From contig CAZKGO010000009.1 of NCBI GenBank assembly GCA_964552235.1, positions 1 to 64,000 on the forward strand: DNA of 64,000 bases. The letters run 5' to 3'. How positions within the stretch are numbered: the stretch's first letter is position 1; every line of letters starts with the position of its first letter. The stretch is from CAVTHK01 sp964552235. Lineage in GTDB: Bacteria > Spirochaetota > Spirochaetia > SZUA-6 > CAVTHK01. Position numbers and translations under genes: made by a program. Shown in pieces: positions 14,895-23,885 of the stretch. The notes beneath the pieces are model-generated. The model searched no databases. It was not told where the DNA came from and was given only the letters and a program-made list of their open reading frames with translations.

Positions 14895-16151
14895 TCAGGC
14901 CTTGGTCTTGAAGCTGCCCCAGTTGATGATCAGGTTCAGCAGGATGCCGACGACCGCCGCGAGGCCCAGGCCGGCCATCTTGAACTGCCCGATCTCCAGG
15001 GTGGCGCCGCCGAGCCCCAGCACGAGCATGGCGGCCGCGATGATCAGGACGCGCGCGTCCGTGAAGTCGACGCGGTTGTCCACCATGTTCTTGACGCCGA
15101 TCGCCGAGATCATTCCGAACAGCAGGATCGAGATCCCGCCGACCACCGGCGCGGGGATCGTCCCGATGATCGCCGTGAACTTGGGGATCAGCGAGAGGAT
15201 GATGGCAAAGAGCGCGGCCCACCGCATCACCGCCGGATTGTGGACGCCGGTCAGCGCCACGGCCCCCGTGTTCTCGCTGTAGGTCGTGTTGGCCGGACCT
15301 CCAATCAGCGCCGCGAGGCTGGTGGCCAGGCCGTCGCCGAGGAGGGTGCGGCTGATCGTCGGGTCCTTGAGGAAGTCCTTGCCCACTACGTTGCCGATGG
15401 CCAGGACGTCGCCAAAGTGCTCGACCATCGTCACGATCGCCACGGGCACCATGATGCTGATCGCCGCGGCCGAGAACTTGGGCAGCGAGAACTTGGGCAG
15501 TCCGACCCACACCGCCTTGCCGACCGACTCATAGTTCACGATCCCGATGATGAGCGACAGGACGTAGCCGGCCACGAGAGCCAGGAGGACGGGCAGCAGC
15601 GAGAGGAATTGCATCCGCCACTTGGGAAAAGCGATCTTGACCAGCACTCCGACCGCGAAGGTAAAGGCCGCGACCAGCCAGCAGCCGTTGGCGCCGATCG
15701 CCTTGGCGATGTCGGGCGAGTTGGTGCCGTTGGCGCTCTGGATCGCCACGGGCGCCAGGATCATGCCGATGAGCACGATCATGGGTCCGGTCACGTGGGC
15801 CGGCAGGATCTTGTGCAGGACATCGACCGAGACGAAGTGGAAGACGATCGCCACGGCGACGTACAGCAGCCCCGCGATCACGATGCCGCCGAGCGCGTAC
15901 GGCAGCCCCTGCTCCTTGCCGATGGCGATCAGCCCGGGGATGAACGAAAACGAGCTCCCCAGGAAGACAGGCACCTTGAAGTTCGTCAGCACGTGGAACA
16001 GCAGCGTGCCGACCCCCGCTGCGAACAGCGTCACCCCGACGTCGAGCCCCGTGAGGATCGGAACCAGCACGGTGGCGCCGAACATGACGAAGGTGTGCTG
16101 CAGACCGATGATCACGGTCTTCCCGCCGCTTACCTTGTACTCTTCAGCCAT
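14895..16151 (-). CDS. Nucleobase:cation symporter-2 family permease (uracil/xanthine type)
   Basis: A 418-aa membrane protein of the NCS2/NAT family with about 12-14 hydrophobic segments. Near the substrate site it has the sequence GDVLAIGNVVGKD and GGPANTTYSENTGAVALTGV, which fits UraA-type carriers (Asn-Thr-Thr-Tyr-Ser-Glu) more than the xanthine/urate branch. It imports a nucleobase with protons. The start is supported by AAAGGAGA. It carries its own promoter and a structured leader, and ends in an intrinsic terminator. Confidence 0.88.
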   Translation of the reverse strand: MAEEYKVSGGKTVIIGLQHTFVMFGATVLVPILTGLDVGVTLFAAGVGTLLFHVLTNFKVPVFLGSSFSFIPGLIAIGKEQGLPYALGGIVIAGLLYVAVAIVFHFVSVDVLHKILPAHVTGPMIVLIGMILAPVAIQSANGTNSPDIAKAIGANGCWLVAAFTFAVGVLVKIAFPKWRMQFLSLLPVLLALVAGYVLSLIIGIVNYESVGKAVWVGLPKFSLPKFSAAAISIMVPVAIVTMVEHFGDVLAIGNVVGKDFLKDPTISRTLLGDGLATSLAALIGGPANTTYSENTGAVALTGVHNPAVMRWAALFAIILSLIPKFTAIIGTIPAPVVGGISILLFGMISAIGVKNMVDNRVDFTDARVLIIAAAMLVLGLGGATLEIGQFKMAGLGLAAVVGILLNLIINWGSFKTKA

Positions 16152-16179
16152 GCCAGGAGTCTCCTTTGTCCTATGAGCC

Positions 16180-16211
16180 GTCCCGCCGTAGGGCCAACGG
16201 CAGCGCGGGAC
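16180..16211 (-). promoter_or_regulatory. Hairpin in the leader of the nucleobase permease gene
   Basis: Between the predicted transcript start (~16212) and the ATG, GTCCC (16211-16207) pairs with GGGAC (16184-16180), and inside it GCCGT (16201-16197) with ACGGC (16189-16185). No T-run follows, so it is not a terminator. It may be an mRNA stabiliser or a protein-binding element; it does not match a purine or preQ1 riboswitch that I recognise. Confidence 0.5.
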
Positions 16212-16218
16212 TGCGGAT

Positions 16219-16246
16219 AGTGTAGCAGACTGCCGCCGGAATGCAA
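16219..16246 (-). promoter_or_regulatory. Promoter of the nucleobase permease gene
   Basis: Minus strand: TTGCAT (16246-16241), 16-base spacer, TACACT (16224-16219), located between the end of the second permease gene (16269) and the ATG at 16151. Confidence 0.6.
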
Positions 16247-16268
16247 GCTCGGCAGGCGCCTCGCCGCC

Positions 16269-17522
16269 TCAGCCGCGCGGGGCCGGCAGCAGCAGGTTGA
16301 GCGAGACGCCGACCACCAGCGCGAGAGCGACCCCCGAGAGCGCAAAGGGGCCCGCCGCGAGCTGCGCGCCCCCGACCCCCAGCACGAGCATCAGGGCGAC
16401 CACGAGGCCCGCGCGGGGCTCGGCGATCCGCACGCGCGCGCTCACCAGCCTGCGGATCGCCAGCACCGTCAGGGAGCCGTACATCAGGATCGAGACGCCG
16501 CCGACCGCCGCCCGGGGCAGCGACGCGGCGGCCGCCCCCGCCTTGGGCAGGAACGCGAGAACGATCATCAGGAGAGCGGCCCACCGGACGTCGAGAGGCT
16601 GCCGGCGGCCGGTCACGGCCGCCACGCCGATGCTTTCGCTGGAAAAGGCCAGCGGCGGGCCCCCGATGAGGGCCGAGGCGACCGTGGCGCCGCCGGCGGC
16701 GAGCATCGAGCGGGCCAGCGTGCGGTCGGCCACGTAGTCCTCGTGGGTGACGGTCTCCATGGCCAGGAGGTCGCCGGCCTGCTCAACGGCGGCCACGAGC
16801 CCCGAGCACAGAGAGGCGACGATCAGCTCGGGAGCGAGGCGCGGCAGCGAGAAGCGCGGGAGGGCGACCCACGGCGCTTTGAGCACGGCTGCCGCGTCCA
16901 CGATGCCCAGCGGCAGCGCCGCCAGCGTGCCGGCTGCGAGTGCCGCGAGCACCGAAAGCTGCACTGCGCCGCCCCGGCCCCACCGCGGAAAGGCGAAGCG
17001 GGCCGCCGCCCCTGCGGCCAGCGACACCGCGGCCACCGCCCAGACGCCCCACGCCCCGACGCGATCCACGGCCGCCGGTGTGGTGGTTCCGTTGGCGTGC
17101 TGGATCGCGACAGGCGCCAGGGCGAGGGCGAGCACGAGCACGGCGGTGGCGGTCACGTGGGTCGGCAGCAGCCGCCGCAGCGTCGGCTGCGGCAGGAGGC
17201 TCAGGCCGGCGCCCGCCAGCGCGCACACGAGACCGGCCAGCGCTGCCGCTCCGGCCGCGTGGGCGCAGCCGTGCTCCCGGGCGGCCGACACGAGCAGATG
17301 GGCGTAGGAGTACGAGCTGGCGAGCAGGACGCAGACACGCCGCCGCGTGGCCAGCTGGAAGACGAGCGTGCCGGCGCCGGCGCACAGCAGGGCCGCGCTG
17401 GAATCGAGGCCGATGAGCAGCGGCAGAGCCGCCGCCGAGGGAATCGCCGCAAGCGCCTGCTGCAGGCCCAGCCGCAGCGGCTCCCTCGCGTCCCCTCCGA
17501 TCGGCCTGGCGGCGCCGCTCAT
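16269..17522 (-). CDS. Second NCS2-family nucleobase permease (divergent paralogue)
   Basis: A 417-aa paralogue of the permease downstream of it, with the same topology. The substrate-site block diverges: LLAMETVTHEDY and GGPPLAFSSESIGVAAVTG replace the Asn-Thr-Thr-Tyr-Ser-Glu pattern with LAFSSES, so substrate preference probably differs. The ATG overlaps the apt stop by four bases, making apt and this carrier one translational unit. That supports adenine or another purine as substrate, by inference. Confidence 0.85.
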   Translation of the reverse strand: MSGAARPIGGDAREPLRLGLQQALAAIPSAAALPLLIGLDSSAALLCAGAGTLVFQLATRRRVCVLLASSYSYAHLLVSAAREHGCAHAAGAAALAGLVCALAGAGLSLLPQPTLRRLLPTHVTATAVLVLALALAPVAIQHANGTTTPAAVDRVGAWGVWAVAAVSLAAGAAARFAFPRWGRGGAVQLSVLAALAAGTLAALPLGIVDAAAVLKAPWVALPRFSLPRLAPELIVASLCSGLVAAVEQAGDLLAMETVTHEDYVADRTLARSMLAAGGATVASALIGGPPLAFSSESIGVAAVTGRRQPLDVRWAALLMIVLAFLPKAGAAAASLPRAAVGGVSILMYGSLTVLAIRRLVSARVRIAEPRAGLVVALMLVLGVGGAQLAAGPFALSGVALALVVGVSLNLLLPAPRG

Positions 17523-18055
17523 TCGCTGTGGTAGTCGATGAGCGTCGTCACGTCGTAGCCGGCGAGCGCCCGGTCGTAGTGAAGGAACGGCAGCCCGATC
17601 ACGCCGAAGATGGCCCCCACCCGCGCCCCGCCCCTGGCCAGCAGCTCGGCCGCTGCCTTGAGCGTGCCGCCGGTGGCGATCAGGTCATCGACGAGCAGCA
17701 CCCTGGCGCCGGAGCGCACGTCGCAGCGGTGCACCTCGATGGTGTCTTCGCCGTACTCCAGGGCAAAGGTCGCGCTCATCGTCTCGCCCGGCAGCTTGCC
17801 CTTCTTCCTCAGGAGAATCAGGGGAAGGCTGAGGCGGTCGGCCACCGGCGCTGCAAAGACGAACCCCCGCGCCTCGACCGCAGCCACCGCGTCGAAGCCG
17901 CGGTTGCAGTAGAGGCTCGTCATCCTGTCGATGCACCACCGGAACGCCTCGGGGGTGGTGAGGATCCCTGTGACGTCGTAGAAGAGGATGCCCGGCTTCG
18001 GGAAGTCGGGAACCTTGCGGATCGCCCGGTCGAGGTCGTAGTCCATCGCGGCCAT
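17519..18055 (-). CDS. apt: Adenine phosphoribosyltransferase
   Basis: A 178-aa enzyme converting adenine and PRPP to AMP. The PRPP-binding motif VLLVDDLIATGGTL lies at about 115-128. The N-terminus DFPKPGILFYDVT and VEARGFVFAAP are Apt signatures, and length is standard. The first Met is preferred because GGAAGGGTAGA precedes it. It is coupled to the downstream permease by an ATGA overlap and is divergent from the glycine cleavage operon. Confidence 0.93.
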   Translation of the reverse strand: MAAMDYDLDRAIRKVPDFPKPGILFYDVTGILTTPEAFRWCIDRMTSLYCNRGFDAVAAVEARGFVFAAPVADRLSLPLILLRKKGKLPGETMSATFALEYGEDTIEVHRCDVRSGARVLLVDDLIATGGTLKAAAELLARGGARVGAIFGVIGLPFLHYDRALAGYDVTTLIDYHSE

Positions 18056-18113
18056 TCTACCCTTCCGCCCCGGGAACGGGAATCCCCGGCTGCGGCCAGC
18101 GGGCGACGCGTGA

Positions 18114-18143
18114 TGGACCTCGCGCCCCGACCCCTGCTATCAT
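18114..18143 (+). promoter_or_regulatory. Promoter of the gcvT-gcvH-gcvPA-gcvPB operon
   Basis: TGGACC (18114-18119), 18-base spacer, TATCAT (18138-18143). The transcript would begin close to 18150, leaving no room for a glycine riboswitch in the leader. Confidence 0.55.
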
Positions 18144-18164
18144 CGCGGGGTCGAGGGTAGAGCC

Positions 18165-19217
18165 GTGTTGCGAACTCCGCTGTACGAGAGCCACGTCGCC
18201 GCAGGTGCGCGCATGATCCCGTTCGCCGGGTGGGAGATGCCGGTTCAGTACGCGGGCATCATCGAAGAGCACCTGCACACCCGCAGCCGGGCCAGTGTGT
18301 TCGACACCTCGCACATGGGCGAGTTCCGGCTCACGGGCGCAAGCGCCTTTGCCGACATCGACCGCCTGTTCACCGGCAGGCTCGACAACCTCGCCGAGGG
18401 CCGCGGCCGCTACGGATTCCTCATGAATCGCGAGGGCGGCATCATCGACGACATCATGGTGTTCCGTGTCGGGCCCGCCGAGATGTTCCTCGTGGTCAAC
18501 GCGGCGACCACGGCCAAGGACCGGCAGTGGATCACAAGCAACCTCAGCGCGACCACCACGTTCGCCGACGAATCCCCCGCCACGGCCATGATCGCCCTCC
18601 AGGGCCCCCTCGCGCCCGAGGTCCTCAAGGCGCACGCTCCGGCTGCCGCGGCCATCAAGCGCTTCGCCCTCTGCCGGGTTTCGATCGCCGGCGTCCCCTG
18701 CGTCGTGAGCCGCACGGGCTACACGGGTGAAGAAGGCTTCGAGATCTTCTCGCCCTGGGCCGAGGCGCCGCGGATCTGGGACCTGCTGCTGCAACGGCCC
18801 GACGTGCGGCCGGCGGGCCTCGGCGCCCGCGACTCGCTGCGCCTGGAAAAGGGCTACTCGCTGTACGGCAACGACATCGACGACCGCCGCTCGCCCGCCG
18901 AAGCCGACCTGATGCGCTTCGTGTACATGGACAAGGAGTTCGTCGGCAAGGCCGCCCTGGCGTCCCGGGGCGCGCCGCGCGAGCTCCTGATCGGCCTGGT
19001 CTGCGAGGGCAGGCGCAGCCCCCGCGCCCACTTCGAGGTTCACTCGGGCGGCCGCAAGGTGGGCAGCGTGACCAGCGGCGGATTCTCGCCCGTGCTCAAG
19101 CAGGGCATCGGGCTGGCCTACGTCGAGGCCGGTCTCGCCCACGAAGGACGCGAGGTCGTGGTGACCGACGGAAAGGTCGAGATCGCCGCGCGCCTGAAGA
19201 AGCCGCCGCTGGCCTAG
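18165..19217 (+). CDS. gcvT: Aminomethyltransferase (glycine cleavage T-protein)
   Basis: A 350-aa T-protein that transfers the methylene group from aminomethyl-lipoyl-GcvH to tetrahydrofolate, releasing ammonia. Conserved blocks: FDTSHMGEF, the folate-site NREGGIIDD and SRTGYTGEEGFEIF, and GLGARDSLRLEKGYSLYG. The start is GTG with GAGGG upstream. It is the first gene of the complete four-gene glycine decarboxylase operon; the L-protein (dihydrolipoamide dehydrogenase) is not in this window. Confidence 0.95.
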   Translation: MLRTPLYESHVAAGARMIPFAGWEMPVQYAGIIEEHLHTRSRASVFDTSHMGEFRLTGASAFADIDRLFTGRLDNLAEGRGRYGFLMNREGGIIDDIMVFRVGPAEMFLVVNAATTAKDRQWITSNLSATTTFADESPATAMIALQGPLAPEVLKAHAPAAAAIKRFALCRVSIAGVPCVVSRTGYTGEEGFEIFSPWAEAPRIWDLLLQRPDVRPAGLGARDSLRLEKGYSLYGNDIDDRRSPAEADLMRFVYMDKEFVGKAALASRGAPRELLIGLVCEGRRSPRAHFEVHSGGRKVGSVTSGGFSPVLKQGIGLAYVEAGLAHEGREVVVTDGKVEIAARLKKPPLA

Positions 19218-19245
19218 CCCGCGGCGCCATCACGAGGAGGAGCGC

Positions 19246-19632
19246 ATGGTTCCCAAGGAGCTGAGGTACACCAGGGAGCACGAGTGGGTGCGCATCGAGG
19301 GCAAGCAGGCCGTGATCGGCATCACCGACCACGCCCAGGCCGAGCTCGGCGACATCACCTTTGTCGAGCTTCCCAAGGTCGGAGCCCAGATCACCCAGAT
19401 GAAGGTGTTCGGCACCATCGAGAGCGTCAAGGCGGCCAGCGATCTCTACGCCCCCGTTTCGGGCAAGGTGGTCGAGGTCAACGCCGGCCTCGAGAAGACG
19501 CCCGAAGTCGTCAACCAGTCGCCCTACGAAAAGGGCTGGCTCGTGCGCGTGGAAGTCAGCAACGCCGCCGAGGCCGAGGCGCTGCTGACGGCCGCCCAGT
19601 ACGAGGCCCTCGTGGCGGAGCAGAAGTCGTGA
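19246..19632 (+). CDS. gcvH: Glycine cleavage H-protein
   Basis: A 128-aa lipoyl carrier protein shuttling the aminomethyl group between P- and T-proteins. Lipoylation site is Lys62 in the motif ESVKAASDLYAPVSG. The N-terminal YTREHEWVRIEG is standard. Strong ribosome site GAGGAGGAGCGC. The stop overlaps the GTG start of gcvPA. Confidence 0.96.
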   Translation: MVPKELRYTREHEWVRIEGKQAVIGITDHAQAELGDITFVELPKVGAQITQMKVFGTIESVKAASDLYAPVSGKVVEVNAGLEKTPEVVNQSPYEKGWLVRVEVSNAAEAEALLTAAQYEALVAEQKS

Positions 19633-20969
19633 GCTTCGTCTCCCACACAGCCGACGACGTGCGGGCCATGCTCTCCGCGATCGGGATCGCCTCCGGGGAC
19701 CCGCAGGAGCTGTTCGCCTCGATCCCGCCCGAGCTGCGGACGCGCTCCTTTGCCCTGCCGCCGGCCCGCTCGGAGATGGAGGTCGAGAAGTACCTGCGCA
19801 ACCTGGCGCGGCGCAACGTCACCGACCTCGTGAGCTTTCTCGGCGGCGGCTTCTACGACCACTTTATCCCGGCCGCCGTCGACGCGCTGGCGTCCCGCAG
19901 CGAGTTCTACACCTCCTACACTCCGTACCAGCCGGAGGCGTCGCAGGGCACGCTGCAGGCCATCTACGAGTTCCAGAGCTGCATCTGCCGCCTCACCGGC
20001 ATGGAGGCGGCCAACGCGTCGCTGTACGACGGCGGCACGGCGCTCTACGAGGCGGCGATGATGGCCGCCCGCATCACCGGCCGCAGCCGCATCATCCTCG
20101 ACGGCGGCGTGAGCCCGATCTACCGCAAGATGATCAGCTCGTACACCGGAAACCTCAACATCGAGCTGGTCGAGATCCCGGTGTCCCACGGCCACGCCAA
20201 CCGCGACGCGATCGCCCGCGCCCTCGACGAGCGGACCGCGGCCGTCATCCTCCAGAACCCCAACTTTTTCGGCGTGGTGGACAACCACAGCGACATCGCC
20301 CAGATGTGCCATGGCAGGGGCGCGCTGGTCGTCGAAAGCGTCTACCCGATCTCGCTCGGCCTCCTGGCCACGCCGGCCGAGATGGGAGCCGACATCGCCA
20401 CCGGCGAAGGCCAGAGCCTCGGCATCCCGCTGTCGTTCGGCGGGCCGTACCTCGGCTTCATGGCCGCGCGCAAGGAGCATGTGCGCCGTATGCCGGGCCG
20501 GATCGCCGGAGCCACCGTCGACGGCCGGGGGCGCCGCGGCTTCGTGCTGACGCTGCAGGCTCGGGAGCAGCACATCCGCCGCGAAAAAGCCACGTCCAAC
20601 ATCTGCACCAACAACGCGCTGTGCGCCCTGCGCGCGACGGTGTTCATGTGCCTGTGCGGCAAGGAGGGGCTGCGGGAGATGGCGCAGCTTTGCCTCGACA
20701 AGGCCGCCTACGCCAAGGGCAAGCTGGCCGAGGTGCGCGGCGTCGAGGTCAGCGACGAGCCGACCTTTAACGAGTTCACCGTGCGGCTGCCGCGGGACCC
20801 GAGCGAGGTGGTCGGCAAGCTGATCGACCGCGGCATCGCCGGCGGGTTCCCGCTGGGCCGCTACTACCCCGACATGAAGGACACCCTGCTGGTGGCCGTC
20901 ACCGAGAAGCGGACCAAGCAGGAGATCGGGATGTTCGCCGAGGCGCTGGAGGACGTGCTGTGGAACTGA
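19629..20969 (+). CDS. gcvPA: Glycine dehydrogenase (decarboxylating) subunit 1
   Basis: A 446-aa subunit of the split P-protein. It has no PLP lysine itself and pairs with GcvPB to decarboxylate glycine. Typical stretches are FLGGGFYDHFIPAAVD, YTPYQPEASQGTLQ and REKATSNICTNNAL. The GTG start overlaps the gcvH stop (GTGA), and the 3' end overlaps gcvPB by ten bases. The two-subunit form is seen in many spirochaetes, Firmicutes, Thermotogae and archaea. Confidence 0.95.
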   Translation: MSFVSHTADDVRAMLSAIGIASGDPQELFASIPPELRTRSFALPPARSEMEVEKYLRNLARRNVTDLVSFLGGGFYDHFIPAAVDALASRSEFYTSYTPYQPEASQGTLQAIYEFQSCICRLTGMEAANASLYDGGTALYEAAMMAARITGRSRIILDGGVSPIYRKMISSYTGNLNIELVEIPVSHGHANRDAIARALDERTAAVILQNPNFFGVVDNHSDIAQMCHGRGALVVESVYPISLGLLATPAEMGADIATGEGQSLGIPLSFGGPYLGFMAARKEHVRRMPGRIAGATVDGRGRRGFVLTLQAREQHIRREKATSNICTNNALCALRATVFMCLCGKEGLREMAQLCLDKAAYAKGKLAEVRGVEVSDEPTFNEFTVRLPRDPSEVVGKLIDRGIAGGFPLGRYYPDMKDTLLVAVTEKRTKQEIGMFAEALEDVLWN

Positions 20970-22408
20970 TCTTCGAAGTCTCCAAGCCGGGCCGCAAGGG
21001 AGTGAGTCTGCCCGCCTCCGACGTGCCGGCCCGCGCGAGCCTCGACCCGAAGTACCTGCGGCATGCCGGCCCCGAGCTTCCGAGTGTGAGCGAGCACGAC
21101 GTGGTGCGCCACTTTACCCGCCTGTCGCTGCGCAACTTCAGCGTCGACGCCAACTTCTACCCCCTCGGCTCCTGCACGATGAAGTACAACCCCAAGCTCG
21201 CGGAAAAGATCGCGGGCCTGGAGGAGTTCACCTCGCTGCATCCCCTTCTCCCCCAGCTGAACATGGGAGGCACCCTCACCCAGGGCTTTCTCGAGGTGAT
21301 CCACTCCCTCGAGCAGTCGCTCTCCGAGATCTGCGGCATGGACGCCTTTACCACCCACCCGATGGCGGGCGCCCACGGAGAGCTCACGGGCATCATGCTG
21401 ATCGCCGCCTACCACAAGCACCGCGGCGACAGGCGGCGCACGATCCTGATCCCCGACTCGGGCCACGGCACCAACCCCGCCAGCGCCGCCATCGCGGGGT
21501 TCGAGGTCAGGGCCCTGCCGTCGGACAGCCGCGGCTGCGTCGACTTCGAAGCCTTCAAGGCGGCCCTCGGACCCGACGTGGCCGGCATCATGCTCACGCA
21601 GCCGAACACCCTGGGCATCTTCGACCCGAACGTGCGCCGCATCACGGACCTGGTGCACGAGGCCGGCGGCCTCGCCTACTACGACGGCGCCAACCTGAAC
21701 GCGATCCTCGGGCGCGCGCGGCCGGGAGACCTCGGATTCGACGTGGTGCACGTCAACGTGCACAAGACCTTTGCCACGCCCCACGGCGGCGGCGGGCCCG
21801 GCGCCGGGCCCGTGGGAGTCAAGAAGGCGCTGGCGCCCTTTCTGCCGATCTCCCGCGTCGTGCGGCGGCCCGACGGCACTTACTACCTGCACTACGACGA
21901 GCCGCTGTCGATCGGCTACATCTCGCCGTTCTACGGCAACTTTCTCGTGCTGCTCAAGGCGTACGCCTACATCCTGCTGCTGGGCAGGGAAGGGCTGCTG
22001 CAGGTGAGCGAGACCGCAGTGCTCAACGCCAACTACGTGCTCGCGCGGCTGCGCGACCGCTACGAGGCTCCGCACACCGAGCGGGTGATGCACGAGCTGG
22101 TGCTCTCGGCCTCCCGGCAGGCCGAGAGGGGGGTCAAGGCGCTCGACATCGCCAAGGCCCTCATCGACCGGGGGATCCACCCGCCGACGATTTACTTCCC
22201 CTTGATCGTCAAAGAGGCGCTGATGATCGAGCCGACCGAAACCGAGAGCAAGGAGACCCTCGACCATTTCGTCGAGGTGATGCGCGAGCTGGCGGACCTC
22301 GCCGAGCAGGATCCCGAGCGCTTCCACAACTTTCCCGAAACCACTCCGGTGGGAAGGCTCGACGAGGTCAAGGCCGCCCGCGACATGGACCTGGCGTCGC
22401 TGCTGTAG
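20960..22408 (+). CDS. gcvPB: Glycine dehydrogenase (decarboxylating) subunit 2
   Basis: A 482-aa PLP-containing subunit. The Schiff-base Lys269 lies in VHVNVHKTFATPHGGGGPG. The block FYPLGSCTMKYNPK near residue 70 is characteristic. The start is GTG inside the end of gcvPA, preceded by GGAGGA, so translation is coupled. Last gene of the operon; no terminator hairpin follows before the convergent pseudouridine synthase gene. Confidence 0.96.
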   Translation: MELIFEVSKPGRKGVSLPASDVPARASLDPKYLRHAGPELPSVSEHDVVRHFTRLSLRNFSVDANFYPLGSCTMKYNPKLAEKIAGLEEFTSLHPLLPQLNMGGTLTQGFLEVIHSLEQSLSEICGMDAFTTHPMAGAHGELTGIMLIAAYHKHRGDRRRTILIPDSGHGTNPASAAIAGFEVRALPSDSRGCVDFEAFKAALGPDVAGIMLTQPNTLGIFDPNVRRITDLVHEAGGLAYYDGANLNAILGRARPGDLGFDVVHVNVHKTFATPHGGGGPGAGPVGVKKALAPFLPISRVVRRPDGTYYLHYDEPLSIGYISPFYGNFLVLLKAYAYILLLGREGLLQVSETAVLNANYVLARLRDRYEAPHTERVMHELVLSASRQAERGVKALDIAKALIDRGIHPPTIYFPLIVKEALMIEPTETESKETLDHFVEVMRELADLAEQDPERFHNFPETTPVGRLDEVKAARDMDLASLL

Positions 22409-22426
22409 CCGGCGGCGCCCGCGCCC

Positions 22427-23131
22427 CTACCCTCCCGCAGACAGCGCGGCCACCAGCGCGTCCCACACCGGGTCGGCGGGCGGCGGCGCCACGATCGTGA
22501 TCGGCCGGCCGCCCACCGGGTGGCTGAGCGCGAGGCTGCGCGCGTGCAGGTGGATGCCGCCGCCGGGGTTGGACCTGCGGGCGCCGTACTTGAGGTCGCC
22601 CCGGATCGGGCAGCCGATCGCCTGGAGCTGGCTGCGGATCTGGTGGTGGCGGCCGGTGTCGAGGGCGATCTCCAGCAGGTGGTAGCGGTCCGAGGAGGCG
22701 ATCAGGCGGTAGCTGAGGCTCGCCTTGAGGGCGCCGCGCCGCGGCCGATCGTAGGCAAAGGACTTGTTCTTCTCCGCGTCGCGCAGCAGGTAGTGCACGA
22801 GCGTGCCCTCGGGCTGGGGCGGAGGCTGCGACACCGCCGCCCAGTAGGTCTTGCGCACCGCCCGCTCCCGAAAGGCGGCGTTCATGCGGCTCAGCGCCTT
22901 GCCGGTGCGCGCGAACAGCACCACGCCGCTCGTGGGCCTGTCGAGCCGATGGATCACGCCGACAAAGGCCCTGCCCGGCTTGCCGCAGCGCTGCTTGAGG
23001 TAGTCGGCCACGCGAGCCGCCAGGGGTGTGTCTCCCGTCTGGTCGGCCTGCACGATCTCGCCCCACCTCTTGTTCACCGCGATGAGATGGTTGTCCTCGT
23101 AGAGAACCGCGAGGCCGCCCGTCTCACTCAC
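22427..23131 (-). CDS. RluA-family pseudouridine synthase
   Basis: A 234-aa RNA pseudouridine synthase. The catalytic motif HRLDRPTSG places the nucleophilic Asp at residue 64. YEDNHLIAVNKRWGEIVQ and TGRHHQIRSQL are further family signatures. There is no S4 domain, and the protein is short, like the TruC/RluA-type or RsuA-unrelated single-domain members. Target RNA is not predictable. The GTG start overlaps the upstream methyltransferase by eight bases. Confidence 0.9.
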   Translation of the reverse strand: MSETGGLAVLYEDNHLIAVNKRWGEIVQADQTGDTPLAARVADYLKQRCGKPGRAFVGVIHRLDRPTSGVVLFARTGKALSRMNAAFRERAVRKTYWAAVSQPPPQPEGTLVHYLLRDAEKNKSFAYDRPRRGALKASLSYRLIASSDRYHLLEIALDTGRHHQIRSQLQAIGCPIRGDLKYGARRSNPGGGIHLHARSLALSHPVGGRPITIVAPPPADPVWDALVAALSAGG

Positions 23132-23774
23132 GGGGCTTGCCTGCCAGCACGAAGTAGTGGGCCCCTCGCCAGTCTGGCCCGATCTCTTCCTTGTGGTAGA
23201 AGAGCCGGACCGCGAGACCGCTCATCAGGTTCTGCACCTCGGCCTCGGCGAGATAGATGTGCGGAACGCCCGCCTCGGGGCCTTCGGTCTTGACCACGAC
23301 GTTGGCCGCGACGCGGCGCAAGCGCGGGTCGCCGAGCTGCGGGCTCGCGGTGGAATTGAGCGTCACGAACAGCTCGCCCCCGGGGGCGAGCACACGCCGG
23401 ATCTCGCTCACGACGCGCGCCAGGCCCGCAGCGTCGGTATGGTAGATCACGTGAAAGGCGAAGAGACAGTCGAAGGTTGCGTCCGGGTACGGCAGGCTGT
23501 GCATGTCGCCTTGGCGCACGGTCACGTCGAGGCCCTCGCTGCGGGAGCGCGAGTCGACCTCCCGCACGGCCTCGCTCGACGAATCGAAGGCGTCCACCAC
23601 CAGGCCCGCGCGGGCGAACAGCAGCGAGTGGCGGCCGAGGCCGCACCCCAGGTCGAGGACGCGCCTGCGGCCGTCGCGCTTCCAGCGGTGCGCAAGGTAG
23701 TAGCTCTCCTCGGCGGGGTCCTCCCACGTCTGCCGCTCTTCGACCGCGGCCCAGTTCCAGCTCGCCCCCTGCAT
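23124..23774 (-). CDS. Class I SAM-dependent methyltransferase
   Basis: A 216-aa methyltransferase with motif I LDLGCGLGRHS at about 40-50, the acidic end of strand 2 (VDAFDSS), QGDMHSLPYPDATFD (motif II region) and LAPGGELFVTLNS. It fits the Methyltransf_11/25 group of small-molecule methyltransferases. Ribosome site GGGAGGCGCG. It forms a two-gene unit with the pseudouridine synthase. The methylated substrate is unknown. Confidence 0.88.
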   Translation of the reverse strand: MQGASWNWAAVEERQTWEDPAEESYYLAHRWKRDGRRRVLDLGCGLGRHSLLFARAGLVVDAFDSSSEAVREVDSRSRSEGLDVTVRQGDMHSLPYPDATFDCLFAFHVIYHTDAAGLARVVSEIRRVLAPGGELFVTLNSTASPQLGDPRLRRVAANVVVKTEGPEAGVPHIYLAEAEVQNLMSGLAVRLFYHKEEIGPDWRGAHYFVLAGKPRE

Positions 23775-23792
23775 CGCGCCTCCCGCGCCGGC

Positions 23793-23822
23793 TTGTTCGC
23801 CCGCGCCCGCTCCGCCTATAAT
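23793..23822 (+). promoter_or_regulatory. Promoter of the glycosyltransferase gene
   Basis: TTGTTC (23793-23798), 18-base spacer, TATAAT (23817-23822), leaving a leader of about 55 bases before the ATG at 23886. Confidence 0.65.
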
Positions 23823-23885
23823 GGCTGGGCGTCGCGATCGTCACGGCTGCGCGTCGGCCGGCGGCCGCTCCGCAACCGGAGAATC

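Noticed and set aside
18056..18164. Glycine riboswitch before gcvT
   Set aside because: The predicted transcript starts only about 15 bases before the gcvT start codon, and no tandem aptamer sequence is present.
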